A stretch of DNA of 64,000 bases, from the NCBI GenBank assembly GCA_964537035.1, contig CAZIAK010000027.1, forward strand, positions 5,756-69,755. The letters are read 5' to 3'. The DNA is from CAZIAK01 sp964537035 (lineage in GTDB: Bacteria; Planctomycetota; B15-G4). Under the pieces are notes generated by a model that did no database searches, was not told the origin of the DNA, and saw only the letters and a list, made by a program, of their open reading frames with translations. A program made the translations under genes and the position numbers. Below, one piece after another: positions 40,737-50,155 of this stretch (positions within the stretch are counted from its first letter, which is position 1; each line of letters opens with the position of its first letter).

Positions 40737-43550
40737 CTACTTCTTGGCGTGGCCTGGGCCGTCGACTGCGTAGTAGCTGCCTGGGAAGAACTCGTCGTTG
40801 TTGGCGGGCGAACCGCTCACGCGTTTGATCTCTGCGGCGCAGACCTTGTACTCGGCTGTGCCTGTGACCGTGTCCCCGGCGTCGTTGGTGAGCAGGTTGG
40901 CTCTGGCCTCTGCGAAGTGCAGGGGCATCCAGACGCAGCCTTTCCGTACCTGTCGTGAGACCAGGGCCCGCAGGGTGATGCTGCCTCTGCGGGTGGACAT
41001 CTCGACCGTGTCGCCGTGGGAGATGCCTCGTCGTCCTGCGTCTCGCGGGTGGATCTCCACGAAGGGTTGGCCCTGCTTGGCCACAAGCCCCTCTTCACGC
41101 CGGGTTTGGGTCGCCGCGTTGTAGTGGTAGAGCGTGCGGCCTGTGGAGAGCAGCAGCCCGTACTGCTCGTCGGGCAGTTCTTCTGAGGGTCGGTACTCGA
41201 CCGACTGAAACAGTCCCTTGCCGCGGAGTACGCCGCCCTCGTGAAGGTAGACGGTGCCCGGGTGGTCGACGTCAGGACAGGGCCACTGCAGCCCGGTCTT
41301 GCCCTCGTGGATCTCGTTGTCGAGGCGCTCGTGGCTCATGCCGGCGAACTTGGGGGCGTCCTTGCACAGCTCGGCGTAGACGTCTGCGGCGCCGTCGAAA
41401 TGCCAGTCGCCACCGCAGGCGTTGGCGATGTCGACGAGAATGCGCCAGTCAGAGCGGGCCTCTCCCGGTGGGCTCACCGCCTTGCGCACGCGCTGGGCCC
41501 TGCGCTCGCTGTTGGTGAACACGCCCTCCTTCTCGACGTAGACCGCCGAGGGCAGCACCACGTCGGCGAAGCGCGCCGTCTCGTTGAGGAACGGCTCTTG
41601 AATGACCAGGAACTCGAGACCGTTCATGCGCTCTTCGAGGGCGGTCACGTTGGGCTCTGAGAGCAGGATGTCCTCGCCCATCACGTACATGCCTTTGATG
41701 GACGCACCCACGGCCTTCATCATCACGTTCAGGTTCATGCCCGGATCGGGGCTCAGCTTCACACCCCACGAGGCCTCGTACTTGGCTTGAGCCTCCGGGT
41801 CGTCGACCTTCTGGTAGCCCGGGTAGAAGATGGGTGTGGCCCCCGCGTCGTTGGCACCCTGCACGTTGTTCTGTCCGCGCAGGGGGTTCATGCCCGACGA
41901 GGGCTTGCCCAGGTGTCCGGTCATGAGCACCAGATTGGCCAGGGCGTAGACGTTGTCCGTGCCATGGCTGTGCTCGGTGATGCCCAGGGTGTAGTAGATG
42001 CCCGCGCGGGGCGTGGTGGCATAGCGCCGGGCCACCCAGCGGATGTCGTCGGCGGGTATGCCGGTGACCTTCTCCGCCTCTTCGGGGGTGTACTTGGCCA
42101 CGGCGTCCTGCACCGCAGCGAAGCCCTCGGTGTGTGTGGCGATGAAGTCCTTGTCGACCAGGCCCTCGGTGACGATCACGTGGGCCATGGCGTTGAGCAG
42201 CCACACGTCCGTGCCGGGCATCATCTTCAGATGCTTCTCGGCGATGGACGACATCCAGATCGAGCGGGGGTCGGCGACCACCATGGTGGCCCCGCGCTTC
42301 ACCGCCCGCTTCATCTCCATGGCGATGATGGGATGGGCTTCAGAGGTGTTCGAGCCGATGACGAACAAGAAGTCCGCGTCGCGGATCTCTCCGATCGAGT
42401 TGGTCATGGCGCCGGCTCCGAACGTTGTGACCAGACCGGCCACGGTAGGAGCGTGTCATGTGGCCGCGCATTGGTGGACGTTGTTCGTCCCCAACACGGC
42501 ACGGCTCAGTTTCTGGACGAGGTAGTTCTCTTCCATGGTGCAGCGGGAGCTGCTGACGAAGCCCAGGGCGTCGGCTCCGTGGCGTTCTCTCACGCCCAGC
42601 AGCCCTTCGGCGGTGCGGGCCAGGGCTTCCTCCCACGTGGCCGGGTGCAGCTCGCCGTCGGCGCCGCGGATCAGGGGCGTGGTCAGCCGTTCGTCGTTGT
42701 GCACGAACTCGTAGGCGAAGCGGCCCTTCACGCAGAGGTTGCCGTCGTTGGTCGTGGTGCCGGCCTCGGGGGCGGTGACCTTGACCACCCGTCCCAGGCC
42801 GCCACGGGCCTCGGTGTCGACGTTCAGGTCGAGCTGGCAGCCCACGCCGCAGTAGTTGCACGTGCTGCGCACCTTGGTCAGCTCGCGCTCGGGCTTGTCG
42901 CCCTTGACCAGGGGGCGTTTCTCGCCCATGGCGCCCGTGGGGCACACGTCGATGCAGCCGCCGCACAGCTCGCAGGTGGTGTCGAGTAACGACTCTTTGT
43001 CGACGGTCGAGATGGTGGTCTCGATGCCCCGGTGCGTGAGGGTGATGGCCGACACGCCCTCGACCTCGTCGCAGTAACGGGTGCACCGTGCGCAGGTGAT
43101 GCAGGTCGTGGGGTCGAAGTGAATGTAGGCGTTGCGGTCGTCGGGGCGCCCGTCGCGACGGCACTGCAGATCGCCCCAGTCGGTGGGGGCTTCGTAGCGC
43201 TCGACCATGTCGAGCAGCTGGTCAGGCGCGCCCTTCTCGCTGGCCTCCCGATCTTCGGGATGATCGGTCATGTAGAGGGCCAGCAGGGTCTTGCGGTGGC
43301 GGTCGATGCGCTCGCTCTCGGTGCTGACCACCATGCCGTCGGCGGCCTTGGTGGCGCAGGCCGGGGGCATGCGCCGCTGTCCATCGACTTCGACCAGGCA
43401 GGTGCGACAGGCGCCCGCAGGTTTCAGCCGGGGGTCGTGGCAGAGCGTGGGGATCTCGACCTTGTGACGCCGGGCCACCTCAAGGATCGTCTCGCCGGGC
43501 GCAAACGGATAGTCGCGCCCCTGCAGCTTGATCGTGTTGCGAGCGATCAT
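40737..43550 (-). CDS. fdhA: NAD-linked formate dehydrogenase alpha subunit, selenocysteine-containing
   Basis: One 937-residue gene read through an in-frame TGA at 42458-42456, which ordinary translation splits in two. The TGA lies in NNVHQCAAT-U-HAPTVAGL, exactly where formate dehydrogenases carry Sec or Cys as molybdenum/tungsten ligand (Sec365 here). A SECIS-like hairpin follows at once. The N-terminus is NuoG-like, with a 2Fe-2S site (CHDPRLKPAGACRTC, CAT) and 4Fe-4S clusters (CITCARCTRYC, CELCGGCIDVC). Then the catalytic part with its own cluster (CNYCGVGC... CVKGRFAYEF) and the bis-MGD domain, ending in the molydopterin dinucleotide-binding region. Formate is oxidised to CO2. ATG 43550 overlaps the NuoE-NuoF gene stop by 4 bases, with GAGGAG upstream. 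SelA, SelB, SelC and SelD are needed but lie elsewhere. Confidence 0.93.
42415..42458 (-). promoter_or_regulatory. Sec UGA codon and bacterial SECIS-like hairpin of fdhA
   Basis: Right after the TGA (42458-42456), the minus strand folds as GUGGCC-GGUCU-GGUCAC (42443-42427): a 6-bp stem with loop GGUCU. An outer GCUCC/GGAGC stem joins 42452-42448 and 42419-42415. The loop sequence GGUCU on a short stem, at this distance from the UGA, resembles the fdhF SECIS of Escherichia coli that binds SelB. Confidence 0.8.
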
Positions 43551-45175
43551 GAACGGAACTCCTCAGGAAAGTGCTGAAGTGCTGTGGTGAGTGGCAGGGC
43601 CGCGGCCTGGCCCAGACCGCAGATCGAACCCTCGTTCATCTGCCAGGCGGCGTCGGCCACCTTGTCGAGAGGGCTGGCGCCGCTGACGGTCTCGCCGGTG
43701 GTGTGCTTGGCCAGCATCTTGTGCAGGTAGAACGTGCCGATGCGACAAGGCGCGCACTGACCGCAGCTCTCGTCCTCAAAGAAGCGCAGCTGCTGCTTCA
43801 CCGCCCAGGGGATGGACACGGTGTCGTTGAGCACGACCACGCCCGACGAGCCGAGCATGGAGCCCACGTCTGCCAGCGACTTGAAGTCGAGGGGCACGGT
43901 GCGCATGGACGCGGGCAGAAAGCCCGAGCTGGCCCCTCCAGGGCTGAAGGCCTTGAGCTCGCCGACGTAACCGCCAGCGGCCTCGACCAGCTCGTCGAGG
44001 GTCACGCCCAAGGGCAGCTCGTAGGTGCCGGGCCGCTTGATGTGCCCGCTGACGCAGTACAGCTTGCTGCCAGACTCTTGGCGCCCCAGGTCCGAGAACC
44101 AGGGCCCGCCGTTCATGACGATCGAGGGGACGCAGGCGATGGTCTCCACGTTGTGCATGAGCGTGGGCTTGCCGAACAGTCCCACCTCGACGGGGAACGG
44201 CGGCTTGAGCCGAGGCATGCCCCGCTTGCCTTCGAGGGCTTCGATGAGCGCGGTCTCTTCGCCGCAGATGTAGGCGCCCTGCCCGGCGTGCATGTGAAAG
44301 TGGATGTCGCCGTAGAGCTTGGCCTCGGTGACCCGGGCGATCTCCCGCTCGATGACACCCCAGGGCACGCCGAACTCACCGCGCAAGTAGAGGTAGACGT
44401 CTTGGGCGCCTGTGGCTGCGGCAGCGATGGCCAGCCCCTGAACGACCAGGTCAGGCCTGCGCACGAGCAGCTCGCGATCCTTGAAGGTGCCTGGCTCGCC
44501 TTCGTCGGCGTTGAGCACCACGTAGCGCTTCTTCTCTGTTTGCTTGTCCACGGCGCGCCACTTGATGTGGGCGGGGAAGCCCGCACCACCTCGACCCTGG
44601 AGCCCGGAGGCCTCCAACGCGTCGAACAGCGCCGCGGGACCCATCTCGGCGGCGCGGCGAAACGCTGCCCCGTCGGTCTCGGGAGCGGCGGCCATGTTCA
44701 GGGCCAGGTGTTTCGGGTCGTCGTGCTCCGGGCCGATGACGCCGTTCCAGGGGGCGTCGCCCGGGTCGGCTGCGCAGGTGAGTGACGACCAGTCGTCGCC
44801 CGCTCGATCGATGTCGGCGACGGTGACCTCGGGCAGCACCCGGCGGTCGCGTAGCACAGCCGGGGGACGGTCGCATCCGGCCAGACACGAGACGCCTTCG
44901 ACCGGCAGCCCGGCCTTGCCCGCGGCCGCGAGCACGTCGTCGGCGCCCGCCATGCGACAGGACAACCCGGTGCACACCCGCAGCTTGCGATCTGGGCGGG
45001 AGAGCAGGTGATAGAACGTGGCCACGCCGTAGACGTCGGCCTCGGGGATGCCCGTGTCTCGCGAGACCTGGCGGGCCACGCCCGGGGCCAACCCGCCCAG
45101 CTCTTGCAGCCGGTCGGGAACCTCGGCCCGGCGCTGGGCCTGGGCCTCGGCGGGTGTCGTCGATTCGGAGTCCAT
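43547..45175 (-). CDS. NuoE-NuoF fusion, diaphorase subunit of formate dehydrogenase
   Basis: 542 residues from ATG 45175, with GGAGG upstream. The N-terminal 110 residues are a NuoE-type thioredoxin-like 2Fe-2S domain (Cys68, Cys73, Cys97, Cys101 in VCTGLSC and CLAGCD). The rest is NuoF-like: FMN/NADH site GLQGRGGAGFPAHIKWR, NADEGEPGTFKDRELL, AYICGEETALIEALEG, and the 4Fe-4S site CGQCAPCRIG. It corresponds to FdsG and FdsB of soluble NAD-dependent formate dehydrogenases fused in one chain. It would pass electrons from the FdhA clusters to NAD+. Its stop overlaps the fdhA start (ATGA), so the two are co-translated. A longer frame to 45664 carries no conserved sequence. Confidence 0.9.
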   Translation of the reverse strand: MDSESTTPAEAQAQRRAEVPDRLQELGGLAPGVARQVSRDTGIPEADVYGVATFYHLLSRPDRKLRVCTGLSCRMAGADDVLAAAGKAGLPVEGVSCLAGCDRPPAVLRDRRVLPEVTVADIDRAGDDWSSLTCAADPGDAPWNGVIGPEHDDPKHLALNMAAAPETDGAAFRRAAEMGPAALFDALEASGLQGRGGAGFPAHIKWRAVDKQTEKKRYVVLNADEGEPGTFKDRELLVRRPDLVVQGLAIAAAATGAQDVYLYLRGEFGVPWGVIEREIARVTEAKLYGDIHFHMHAGQGAYICGEETALIEALEGKRGMPRLKPPFPVEVGLFGKPTLMHNVETIACVPSIVMNGGPWFSDLGRQESGSKLYCVSGHIKRPGTYELPLGVTLDELVEAAGGYVGELKAFSPGGASSGFLPASMRTVPLDFKSLADVGSMLGSSGVVVLNDTVSIPWAVKQQLRFFEDESCGQCAPCRIGTFYLHKMLAKHTTGETVSGASPLDKVADAAWQMNEGSICGLGQAAALPLTTALQHFPEEFRS

Positions 45176-45390
45176 GGGTGGCAATCCTCCACCGCAGCCT
45201 TCGAAGCGAGGGCGCGTCGAGCCATTGTATGTGTGCCCCGAAGCACTGCACGGACTTCTCGGCGGGGGGCGGGTTCGCCGAGACGCCCGGTGACGTTCTG
45301 CTGACGGCTTGGTGAGGTTGCCGCAGGTCAGGCCAGGTTGCTGAGGGCAACGTGGTGAGCCGGGGTCTCGACGGAGGATCCAGGGCAGGA

Positions 45391-47094
45391 TCAGCTCGGG
45401 CTGGCGCCGTCGTCGGCTTCTGGCCTGAGCAGTTTGGGCAGACACAGGGCCAGGCAGACGCCGGCCGCTCCCGTGATCGCCGTGGCCACCGCGGCGCTGG
45501 TGGTCTCGCCATAGATCCACCAGCCTGTGGCGAAGAGCGCGGCGTAGACGGTCAGGCAACCGAGCACCGTGGCCAACAACGCCCACCCAAAGGGAGTGCT
45601 GAGTGGTTTGATGCGCTCGTTGAAGGCGGCCAGTCGCTCGGGGTCGACCGGCGGTGTGAAGCACACGGTCAAGATCCAGATCGCCGTGGTCAGGGCCACC
45701 GCCAGGGGCTTGCTCCAGTACCCGAAGGAGGCACCCAGGGTCTCGACCACTTCGGGCGTGCTGGCGTCATCCCAGGGCAAGAAGGTGAAGGTGAGGGCGA
45801 TGGCACCGGAGGCGATCATGGCCGCGATCTCGCCCCAGGCGTTGATGCGCGGCACGAACCAGCGCAACAAGAAGATCAGCCCGGTGCCCGCGCCGAACAT
45901 GATGATGATGTCGAAGAGCTGGGCCGCGTTGCTCAGCATGAGCGCCACCGCTGCGGCGCAGATCATCTGCACCACTGTGAAGGCCCGGCCAGCCCAGACC
46001 AGCTCACGTTCGCTGGCGTCCGGGCGCAGGAAGCGATGGTAGAAGTCGTGCACCACGTACGACGCGCCCCAGTTGAGGTGGGTCGAGATGGTCGACATGT
46101 AGGCGGCGATGAGCGAGGCGAGGATGAGCCCGATCCAGCCGCTGGGCACGAAGGCGAGCATGGCCGGATAGCCCAGGTCGTGGCCCAGCTTGTCCGCCGC
46201 GATGTTGGGGAAGGCCTCGGAGATGCTGGCCAGGTCGGGGTAGACCACCAACGAGCAGAGGGCCACCAGGATCCAGGGCCAGGGCCGCACCGCGTAGTGC
46301 ACGACGTTGAAGAACAGCGTGGCCCGCAGGGCGTGTCGCTCGTCTTTGGCGGCGAGCATGCGCTGCACCACGTAGCCGCCGCCGCCGGGCTCAGCTCCCG
46401 GATACCAGGCCGCCCACCACTGCACCGCGAGCGGGATCAGCAGCACGGTGATGAACAGGTCCTTGTCTGCTTCCCACGAGGGCAGCAGGGCCAGCTTGTC
46501 GGCGACGTTGGGGTGGGACAGAAGCCCGCTCAGCCCGCCGACCTGCTCGTGACCCAGTGCGTAATACGCCGCGACCACTGCGCCCACCATGGCCGTGATG
46601 AAGAGCACGCAGTCGGTGAGGATGACGCCGCGAAAGCCGCCCATCGACGAAAAGATCGCCGTCACGATGGAGGCCACCAGGATCGTCTGCAGCGGCTCGA
46701 GCCCCAGCATGATCCCGCCGATCTTGATCGCCGCCAGGGTCACCCCGGCCATGGTCAAGATGTTGAAGACCACGCCCAGGTAGAGCGCGCGGAAGCCCCG
46801 CAAGAACGCCGCCTCCTTGCCGGAGTAGCGCAGCTCGTAGAACTCCATGTCGGTGAGCGCGCCGCTGCGCCGCCAGAGTCTGGCGTAGAGGAACGTGGTC
46901 ACCATGCCGGTGATCAGAAACGCCCACCAGCTCCAGTTCTTGGCCACGCCCCCTTGGCGCACGAAGTCGGTGACCAGGTTCGGCGTGTCCGTGGAGAACG
47001 TGGTCGCCACCATGGACATGCCCAGCATCCACCAGGGCATGGTGCGCCCCGACAGGAAGAACTCGCTGGTGTTCTTGCCCGCGCGTCGCGACAC
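45391..47094 (-). CDS. sodium:solute symporter family transporter, start uncertain
   Basis: A membrane protein of the SSS family, with more than ten hydrophobic helices. The N-terminal VSRRAGKNTSEFFLSGRTMPWWMLGMSMVATTFSTDTPN contains the sodium-site region, and later SSMGGFRGVILTDCVLF and ASLIAAYMSTISTHLNWGASYVVHDFY are typical. Substrate is unknown. GTG 47094 is the only conventional start, but the frame continues upstream with DWSIIFGFFALSLGIGAW, which is the family's first helix. No ATG, GTG or TTG exists there; a CTG at 47166 is the best candidate, or there is a sequence error. It lies downstream of the ABC exporter genes on the same strand. Confidence 0.8.
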   Translation of the reverse strand: MSRRAGKNTSEFFLSGRTMPWWMLGMSMVATTFSTDTPNLVTDFVRQGGVAKNWSWWAFLITGMVTTFLYARLWRRSGALTDMEFYELRYSGKEAAFLRGFRALYLGVVFNILTMAGVTLAAIKIGGIMLGLEPLQTILVASIVTAIFSSMGGFRGVILTDCVLFITAMVGAVVAAYYALGHEQVGGLSGLLSHPNVADKLALLPSWEADKDLFITVLLIPLAVQWWAAWYPGAEPGGGGYVVQRMLAAKDERHALRATLFFNVVHYAVRPWPWILVALCSLVVYPDLASISEAFPNIAADKLGHDLGYPAMLAFVPSGWIGLILASLIAAYMSTISTHLNWGASYVVHDFYHRFLRPDASERELVWAGRAFTVVQMICAAAVALMLSNAAQLFDIIIMFGAGTGLIFLLRWFVPRINAWGEIAAMIASGAIALTFTFLPWDDASTPEVVETLGASFGYWSKPLAVALTTAIWILTVCFTPPVDPERLAAFNERIKPLSTPFGWALLATVLGCLTVYAALFATGWWIYGETTSAAVATAITGAAGVCLALCLPKLLRPEADDGASPS

Positions 47095-47269
47095 CCACGC
47101 GCCGATGCCCAGCGAGAGGGCAAAGAAGCCAAAGATGATCGACCAGTCGAGGGTGGTGATCTGCAGGGCTTCGGTGTCCGGGCGGGTGGGGCGTGAGCGG
47201 CGAGCGGGCAGTCTACCAGCGCGTGGGTGCGTTGGTGGACTTGCCCGCTCGAACCTGTTCGCGGTCCAT

Positions 47270-47335
47270 TCAGGAGGCGAAGAAGAAGAACAACAGCAGG
47301 CCGAGGACGACCAAGAGTGCCAGGGCGATCTTCAT
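47270..47335 (-). CDS. 21-residue hydrophobic peptide
   Basis: ATG 47335 begins one base after the stop of the ABC permease gene (TGACATG), so translation could be coupled. The product MKIALALLVVLGLLLFFFFA followed by Ser is almost wholly hydrophobic and would form one membrane helix. Its TGA is followed by the symporter frame. Small single-helix proteins often modulate transporters. Evidence is the position and the composition only; there is no homology that I recognise. Confidence 0.4.
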   Translation of the reverse strand: MKIALALLVVLGLLLFFFFAS

Positions 47336-47336
47336 G

Positions 47337-48647
47337 TCATGAACTCGCAGTGAGAGGGATGGAGTCGGCGCGCAGGAACGTCCGGCGCAAGATGAGCACG
47401 CTGGCGAGCCAGGCGACTGCAGCGGCGAGGTAGAGCAGATCGGGGGATTGCTGCGTGAGCCAGCGGGCGAGAGCGCCGAGCCGCTCGTGGTCGAAGGCCA
47501 TGCCGGTGACGACGATCAGGTACGAGCCTGTGGCGACGAGCTTGGACACGGGGAGCGCAGACAGCGACCCAGCCGGAGAGGCAAAGAGCGAGAGCAGTTG
47601 CCACCAGGTGAAGGCCCACAGCACCAGCAGAGCTGGCCAGGTGGGGCTGGGAGTCCACCATCCCGCCATGTCGGCCACGGCTGTGGCGGCCAGGAGGGCG
47701 AGGCCTGGAAGCACCGCGTGGCGAAAGAGCCGCTCCCGGGTGATGGGCAGGTGAGCCACTCTGCCAGCGCCGATCGCGCACCGTGAGAACCAGGCCATCT
47801 GCAGCAGCACCACGGCGAGCAGGCCGCCCCACGGCGATCGGGTGAGCGCGACCACTCCCAGCAACAACGTGAGCGAGAAGAAGATGATCAGGTGACGAGG
47901 ATTGAGGCCGAGGGGCTGGCGCAGGCTGCGGTCGAGGGTCAGCGCTGGGCCCAACCCGGGGAGATCGCAGAGCCTGTCTCCCAAGGTAGAGAGGGCGTCG
48001 CCGAACTTGCTGTTGCGGCTCCCGTGAGCGAGCACGAAGCTTCGGGGCAGGCGCTTCTTGATCGACCAGGCGAGGGCGGCGGAGAGGGTGAGCCAGAGCG
48101 TGGCCGGCCAGTAGCTGCGCATGCCCAGTTGAACTCCCGACCAGACGAGGCCTACGAGCAGCGGGGCGAAGAGATACCAGGGCATGCCCTTCGCGGTCTG
48201 GACCCGCGCGCTGTGAAACAGCAACGGCACCAGCACGATCAGCGACTGCGCGTTCACGCTCAAGGCCAACTGCAGCGGGTGCACGGGATGGTCGTAGTTC
48301 AACATGAAAGACGCGCTGCAGAGCAGGGACGCACCCAGCACACCGGCCAGGGTCACCGCCAGGCGCTCCCAGAACAGGGCTCGGGCGTCGATGGGCAGGG
48401 TGCGCTGAAAGGGCGTGGCCACTCGAAAGGCCTGCATGCTGCCCAGGACCAGGCCGCAGATCATGACCGTGTTCACCATCATCCACTCGAGAAACGTCTT
48501 GTTGGGGTCGATGGTCAGGGGCCCGAAGCCCGTGGCGATGTCCTTGTTCGCGGAGTCGGCCATGACCACGCCGTAGACCAGACCCAGCGCCCACATGGCG
48601 GGCACGGTGAAGCGCAGCAGGTCGTTCTTCAGCAAGAAGCCCATCAT
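47337..48647 (-). CDS. ABC exporter membrane subunit
   Basis: 436 residues with about ten hydrophobic segments, beginning MMGFLLKNDLLRFTVPAMWALG. No ATPase motif is present. It starts in a 4-base overlap with the ABC ATPase gene and so must be its membrane partner. It resembles loosely the ABC-2 type permeases of YtrB-like systems but is not a close match to a named family. Long basic loops lie around residue 195 (IKKRLPRSFVLAHGSRNSK). Cargo is unknown; the GntR/YtrA-type regulator upstream suggests response to cell-wall or peptide stress, which is inference. Confidence 0.7.
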   Translation of the reverse strand: MMGFLLKNDLLRFTVPAMWALGLVYGVVMADSANKDIATGFGPLTIDPNKTFLEWMMVNTVMICGLVLGSMQAFRVATPFQRTLPIDARALFWERLAVTLAGVLGASLLCSASFMLNYDHPVHPLQLALSVNAQSLIVLVPLLFHSARVQTAKGMPWYLFAPLLVGLVWSGVQLGMRSYWPATLWLTLSAALAWSIKKRLPRSFVLAHGSRNSKFGDALSTLGDRLCDLPGLGPALTLDRSLRQPLGLNPRHLIIFFSLTLLLGVVALTRSPWGGLLAVVLLQMAWFSRCAIGAGRVAHLPITRERLFRHAVLPGLALLAATAVADMAGWWTPSPTWPALLVLWAFTWWQLLSLFASPAGSLSALPVSKLVATGSYLIVVTGMAFDHERLGALARWLTQQSPDLLYLAAAVAWLASVLILRRTFLRADSIPLTASS

Positions 48648-49534
48648 GAGTCGACCCCCAGCAGCTCCACGAACAGCTCTTCGAGGGGGACGTGTTGGCA
48701 GGCGGCGTGGGCCTCCGGCAGCTCCCGGGCCAGGCTGACCCCCACAGCTTCGGACGTTCCTCGCAGGACTGCGTGCACGGTGTTCTTGTGTCGACGGACG
48801 CGCAGGCAGCTGTGGAGGTCGGCCAGCTTCTGTGCGTTGGCGCCGCTGCCGGGCAGCACCGCCACCACGTACTGCTCGTGCAGCTCGTCGAGGGCGCCGT
48901 CGAGCAGCAGGCCCCCACCGTCGAGCAGCACGATGCGATCGGCCATGCGCTCCACGTCGGTCATGTGATGCGAGCTGAAGACGATGGTGCTGCCCGACTC
49001 GTTGAGCAGCTGGATCGATGCCTCGAGGAACTGTCGCCGAGCGGCAGGGTCGAGTCCGCCAGCGGGTTCGTCGAGGAGCAGCAGCTCCGGGCGGTGGGCC
49101 ACGGCGCAGAGCAGCCCTAGTTGCCTGGCTTGACCCTTGCTCAGGTGCGCTACCCGGGTGCGCAGATCGAGGGGGAAGCGTTCGAGCAGATCGTGCTCCA
49201 AGGCCTTGTCCCAGGTCGGAAACAGCTGGCGATGAAAGTCGAGCACGGCCCGCACACGCATGCCCGGTGGCAACAGCTGCTGCTCGGACAGGAAGCCCAC
49301 CCGCTGCTTGACCTGCACCGGGTCGACGAGCGGGTCGATGCCGAAGACCCGGGTCGCGCCACGCTGGGGGCGCAACATGCCCAGGGCGATGTGCATGAGC
49401 GTGGTCTTGCCCGCGCCGTTGCTGCCCAGCAGGCCGACGACCTGACCCTGGGCGACTCGCAGGTCGAGCCCCGTGAGCACGGGCGCCTTCGGAGCGTAGG
49501 CAAAGTGGAGGTCACTGCATTCGAGCAGGTTCAT
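48644..49534 (-). CDS. ABC exporter ATP-binding subunit
   Basis: A 296-residue ABC ATPase. Walker A is GSNGAGKT (37-44), the signature LSKGQ is at 131-135, Walker B LLLLDE at 151-156, followed by PAGGLDPAARR, and the H-loop is SSHHM. The Q-loop region reads GFLSEQQLLP, like CcmA/YtrB-type exporters. The C-terminal 70 residues form an extra domain as in these exporters. It overlaps both neighbours by 4 bases: the GntR regulator before and the permease after. It powers export through the membrane partner. Confidence 0.92.
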   Translation of the reverse strand: MNLLECSDLHFAYAPKAPVLTGLDLRVAQGQVVGLLGSNGAGKTTLMHIALGMLRPQRGATRVFGIDPLVDPVQVKQRVGFLSEQQLLPPGMRVRAVLDFHRQLFPTWDKALEHDLLERFPLDLRTRVAHLSKGQARQLGLLCAVAHRPELLLLDEPAGGLDPAARRQFLEASIQLLNESGSTIVFSSHHMTDVERMADRIVLLDGGGLLLDGALDELHEQYVVAVLPGSGANAQKLADLHSCLRVRRHKNTVHAVLRGTSEAVGVSLARELPEAHAACQHVPLEELFVELLGVDS

Positions 49535-49917
49535 GATCGGGTCTCCTGGTCGAGCTGCCGCAGCAGCTCGATGAGTTCGGTCAGCGGCAGGTCGGCCAGG
49601 GCCGCGTCAGTCAGGAGCTGGCGGGCCGTGTGGCGCAGGCGCTGCCGCACAGCCTCGACGTCGATGTCGGGCTGGACGTCGTTGACGAAGGTGCCCCGCC
49701 CTCGGCGGGTGCCGATCCAGCCTTCGCGCTCCAGCTCGTCGTAGGCCTTCTTGACCGTGAGCGGGGCGACCACCAGCAGCCCGGCCAGATCGCGATGGCT
49801 GGCCAGCTTCTCCCCCGGTTCGAGCCGACCCGCCATGATGGCCTTGATCACCTGGCGCACGATCTGGCGGTAGATGGGCACGGCATCAGCGGGGTTGATC
49901 TGGAGTTGCATGGGCAC
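49531..49917 (-). CDS. GntR-family regulator, YtrA type
   Basis: A 128-residue regulator. The winged helix reads AVPIYRQIVRQVIKAIMAGRLEPGEKLASHRDLAGLLVVAPLTVKKAYDELEREGWI and ends in the wing GTRRGRGTFV. The short C-terminal part without a ligand domain is the YtrA subfamily, which controls ABC transporter genes in the same operon. GTG 49917 or ATG 49911 is the start. It overlaps the ATPase gene by 4 bases. A palindrome at 49941, near its promoter, is a likely site for autorepression. Confidence 0.88.
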   Translation of the reverse strand: MPMQLQINPADAVPIYRQIVRQVIKAIMAGRLEPGEKLASHRDLAGLLVVAPLTVKKAYDELEREGWIGTRRGRGTFVNDVQPDIDVEAVRQRLRHTARQLLTDAALADLPLTELIELLRQLDQETRS

Positions 49918-49940
49918 TGGTCTCTGACTCTTGTGCTGGT

Positions 49941-49962
49941 GTGATATAGAGCACTATATCAC
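49941..49962 (-). promoter_or_regulatory. palindromic operator of the GntR-ABC operon
   Basis: GTGATATA-N6-TATATCAC, a perfect 8-bp inverted repeat, 30 bases before the regulator start. A -10-like TATAGT on the minus strand lies inside it, with TTGCGT 16 bases further upstream. Binding here would block transcription. Confidence 0.65.
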
Positions 49963-50042
49963 CAGGTCGTCTGTACGCAATTGACAGATGTAGCTCTCTG
50001 CGCCCCCACAGCGGTCCTGTTCCCCCAATGCAGCCTAAATGA

Positions 50043-50130
50043 GGCCAAAATGCCCATTTTGCCATCATTTTCTGCGAGGATGGCCATCGGATGGCAGATG
50101 GCCATCTCTCTACCAAAATGTCGTTTTGTC
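50043..50130 (+). promoter_or_regulatory. repeated palindromes upstream of the PLP decarboxylase
   Basis: Two related palindromes, CCAAAATGCCCATTTTG (near 50045) and CCAAAATGTCGTTTTG (near 50113), flank two copies of the palindrome GATGGCCATC at 50079-50088 and 50097-50106. This 88-base cluster is AT-richer than the genes around it and lies directly before the decarboxylase start. It is a candidate regulator-binding region. Confidence 0.45.
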
Positions 50131-50155
50131 AAGAATTGCCATGAGGAGGTTCGTA

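Noticed and set aside
40737..43550. A frameshift or nonsense mutation breaking formate dehydrogenase
   Set aside because: Both halves are in one frame, the only stop is a TGA at the known Sec position, and a SECIS-like hairpin follows.
45176..45664. Long N-terminal extension of the NuoE-NuoF protein
   Set aside because: The extra 163 codons are Arg/Pro-rich, run into the symporter end, and ATG 45175 has a GGAGG site before the conserved domain.
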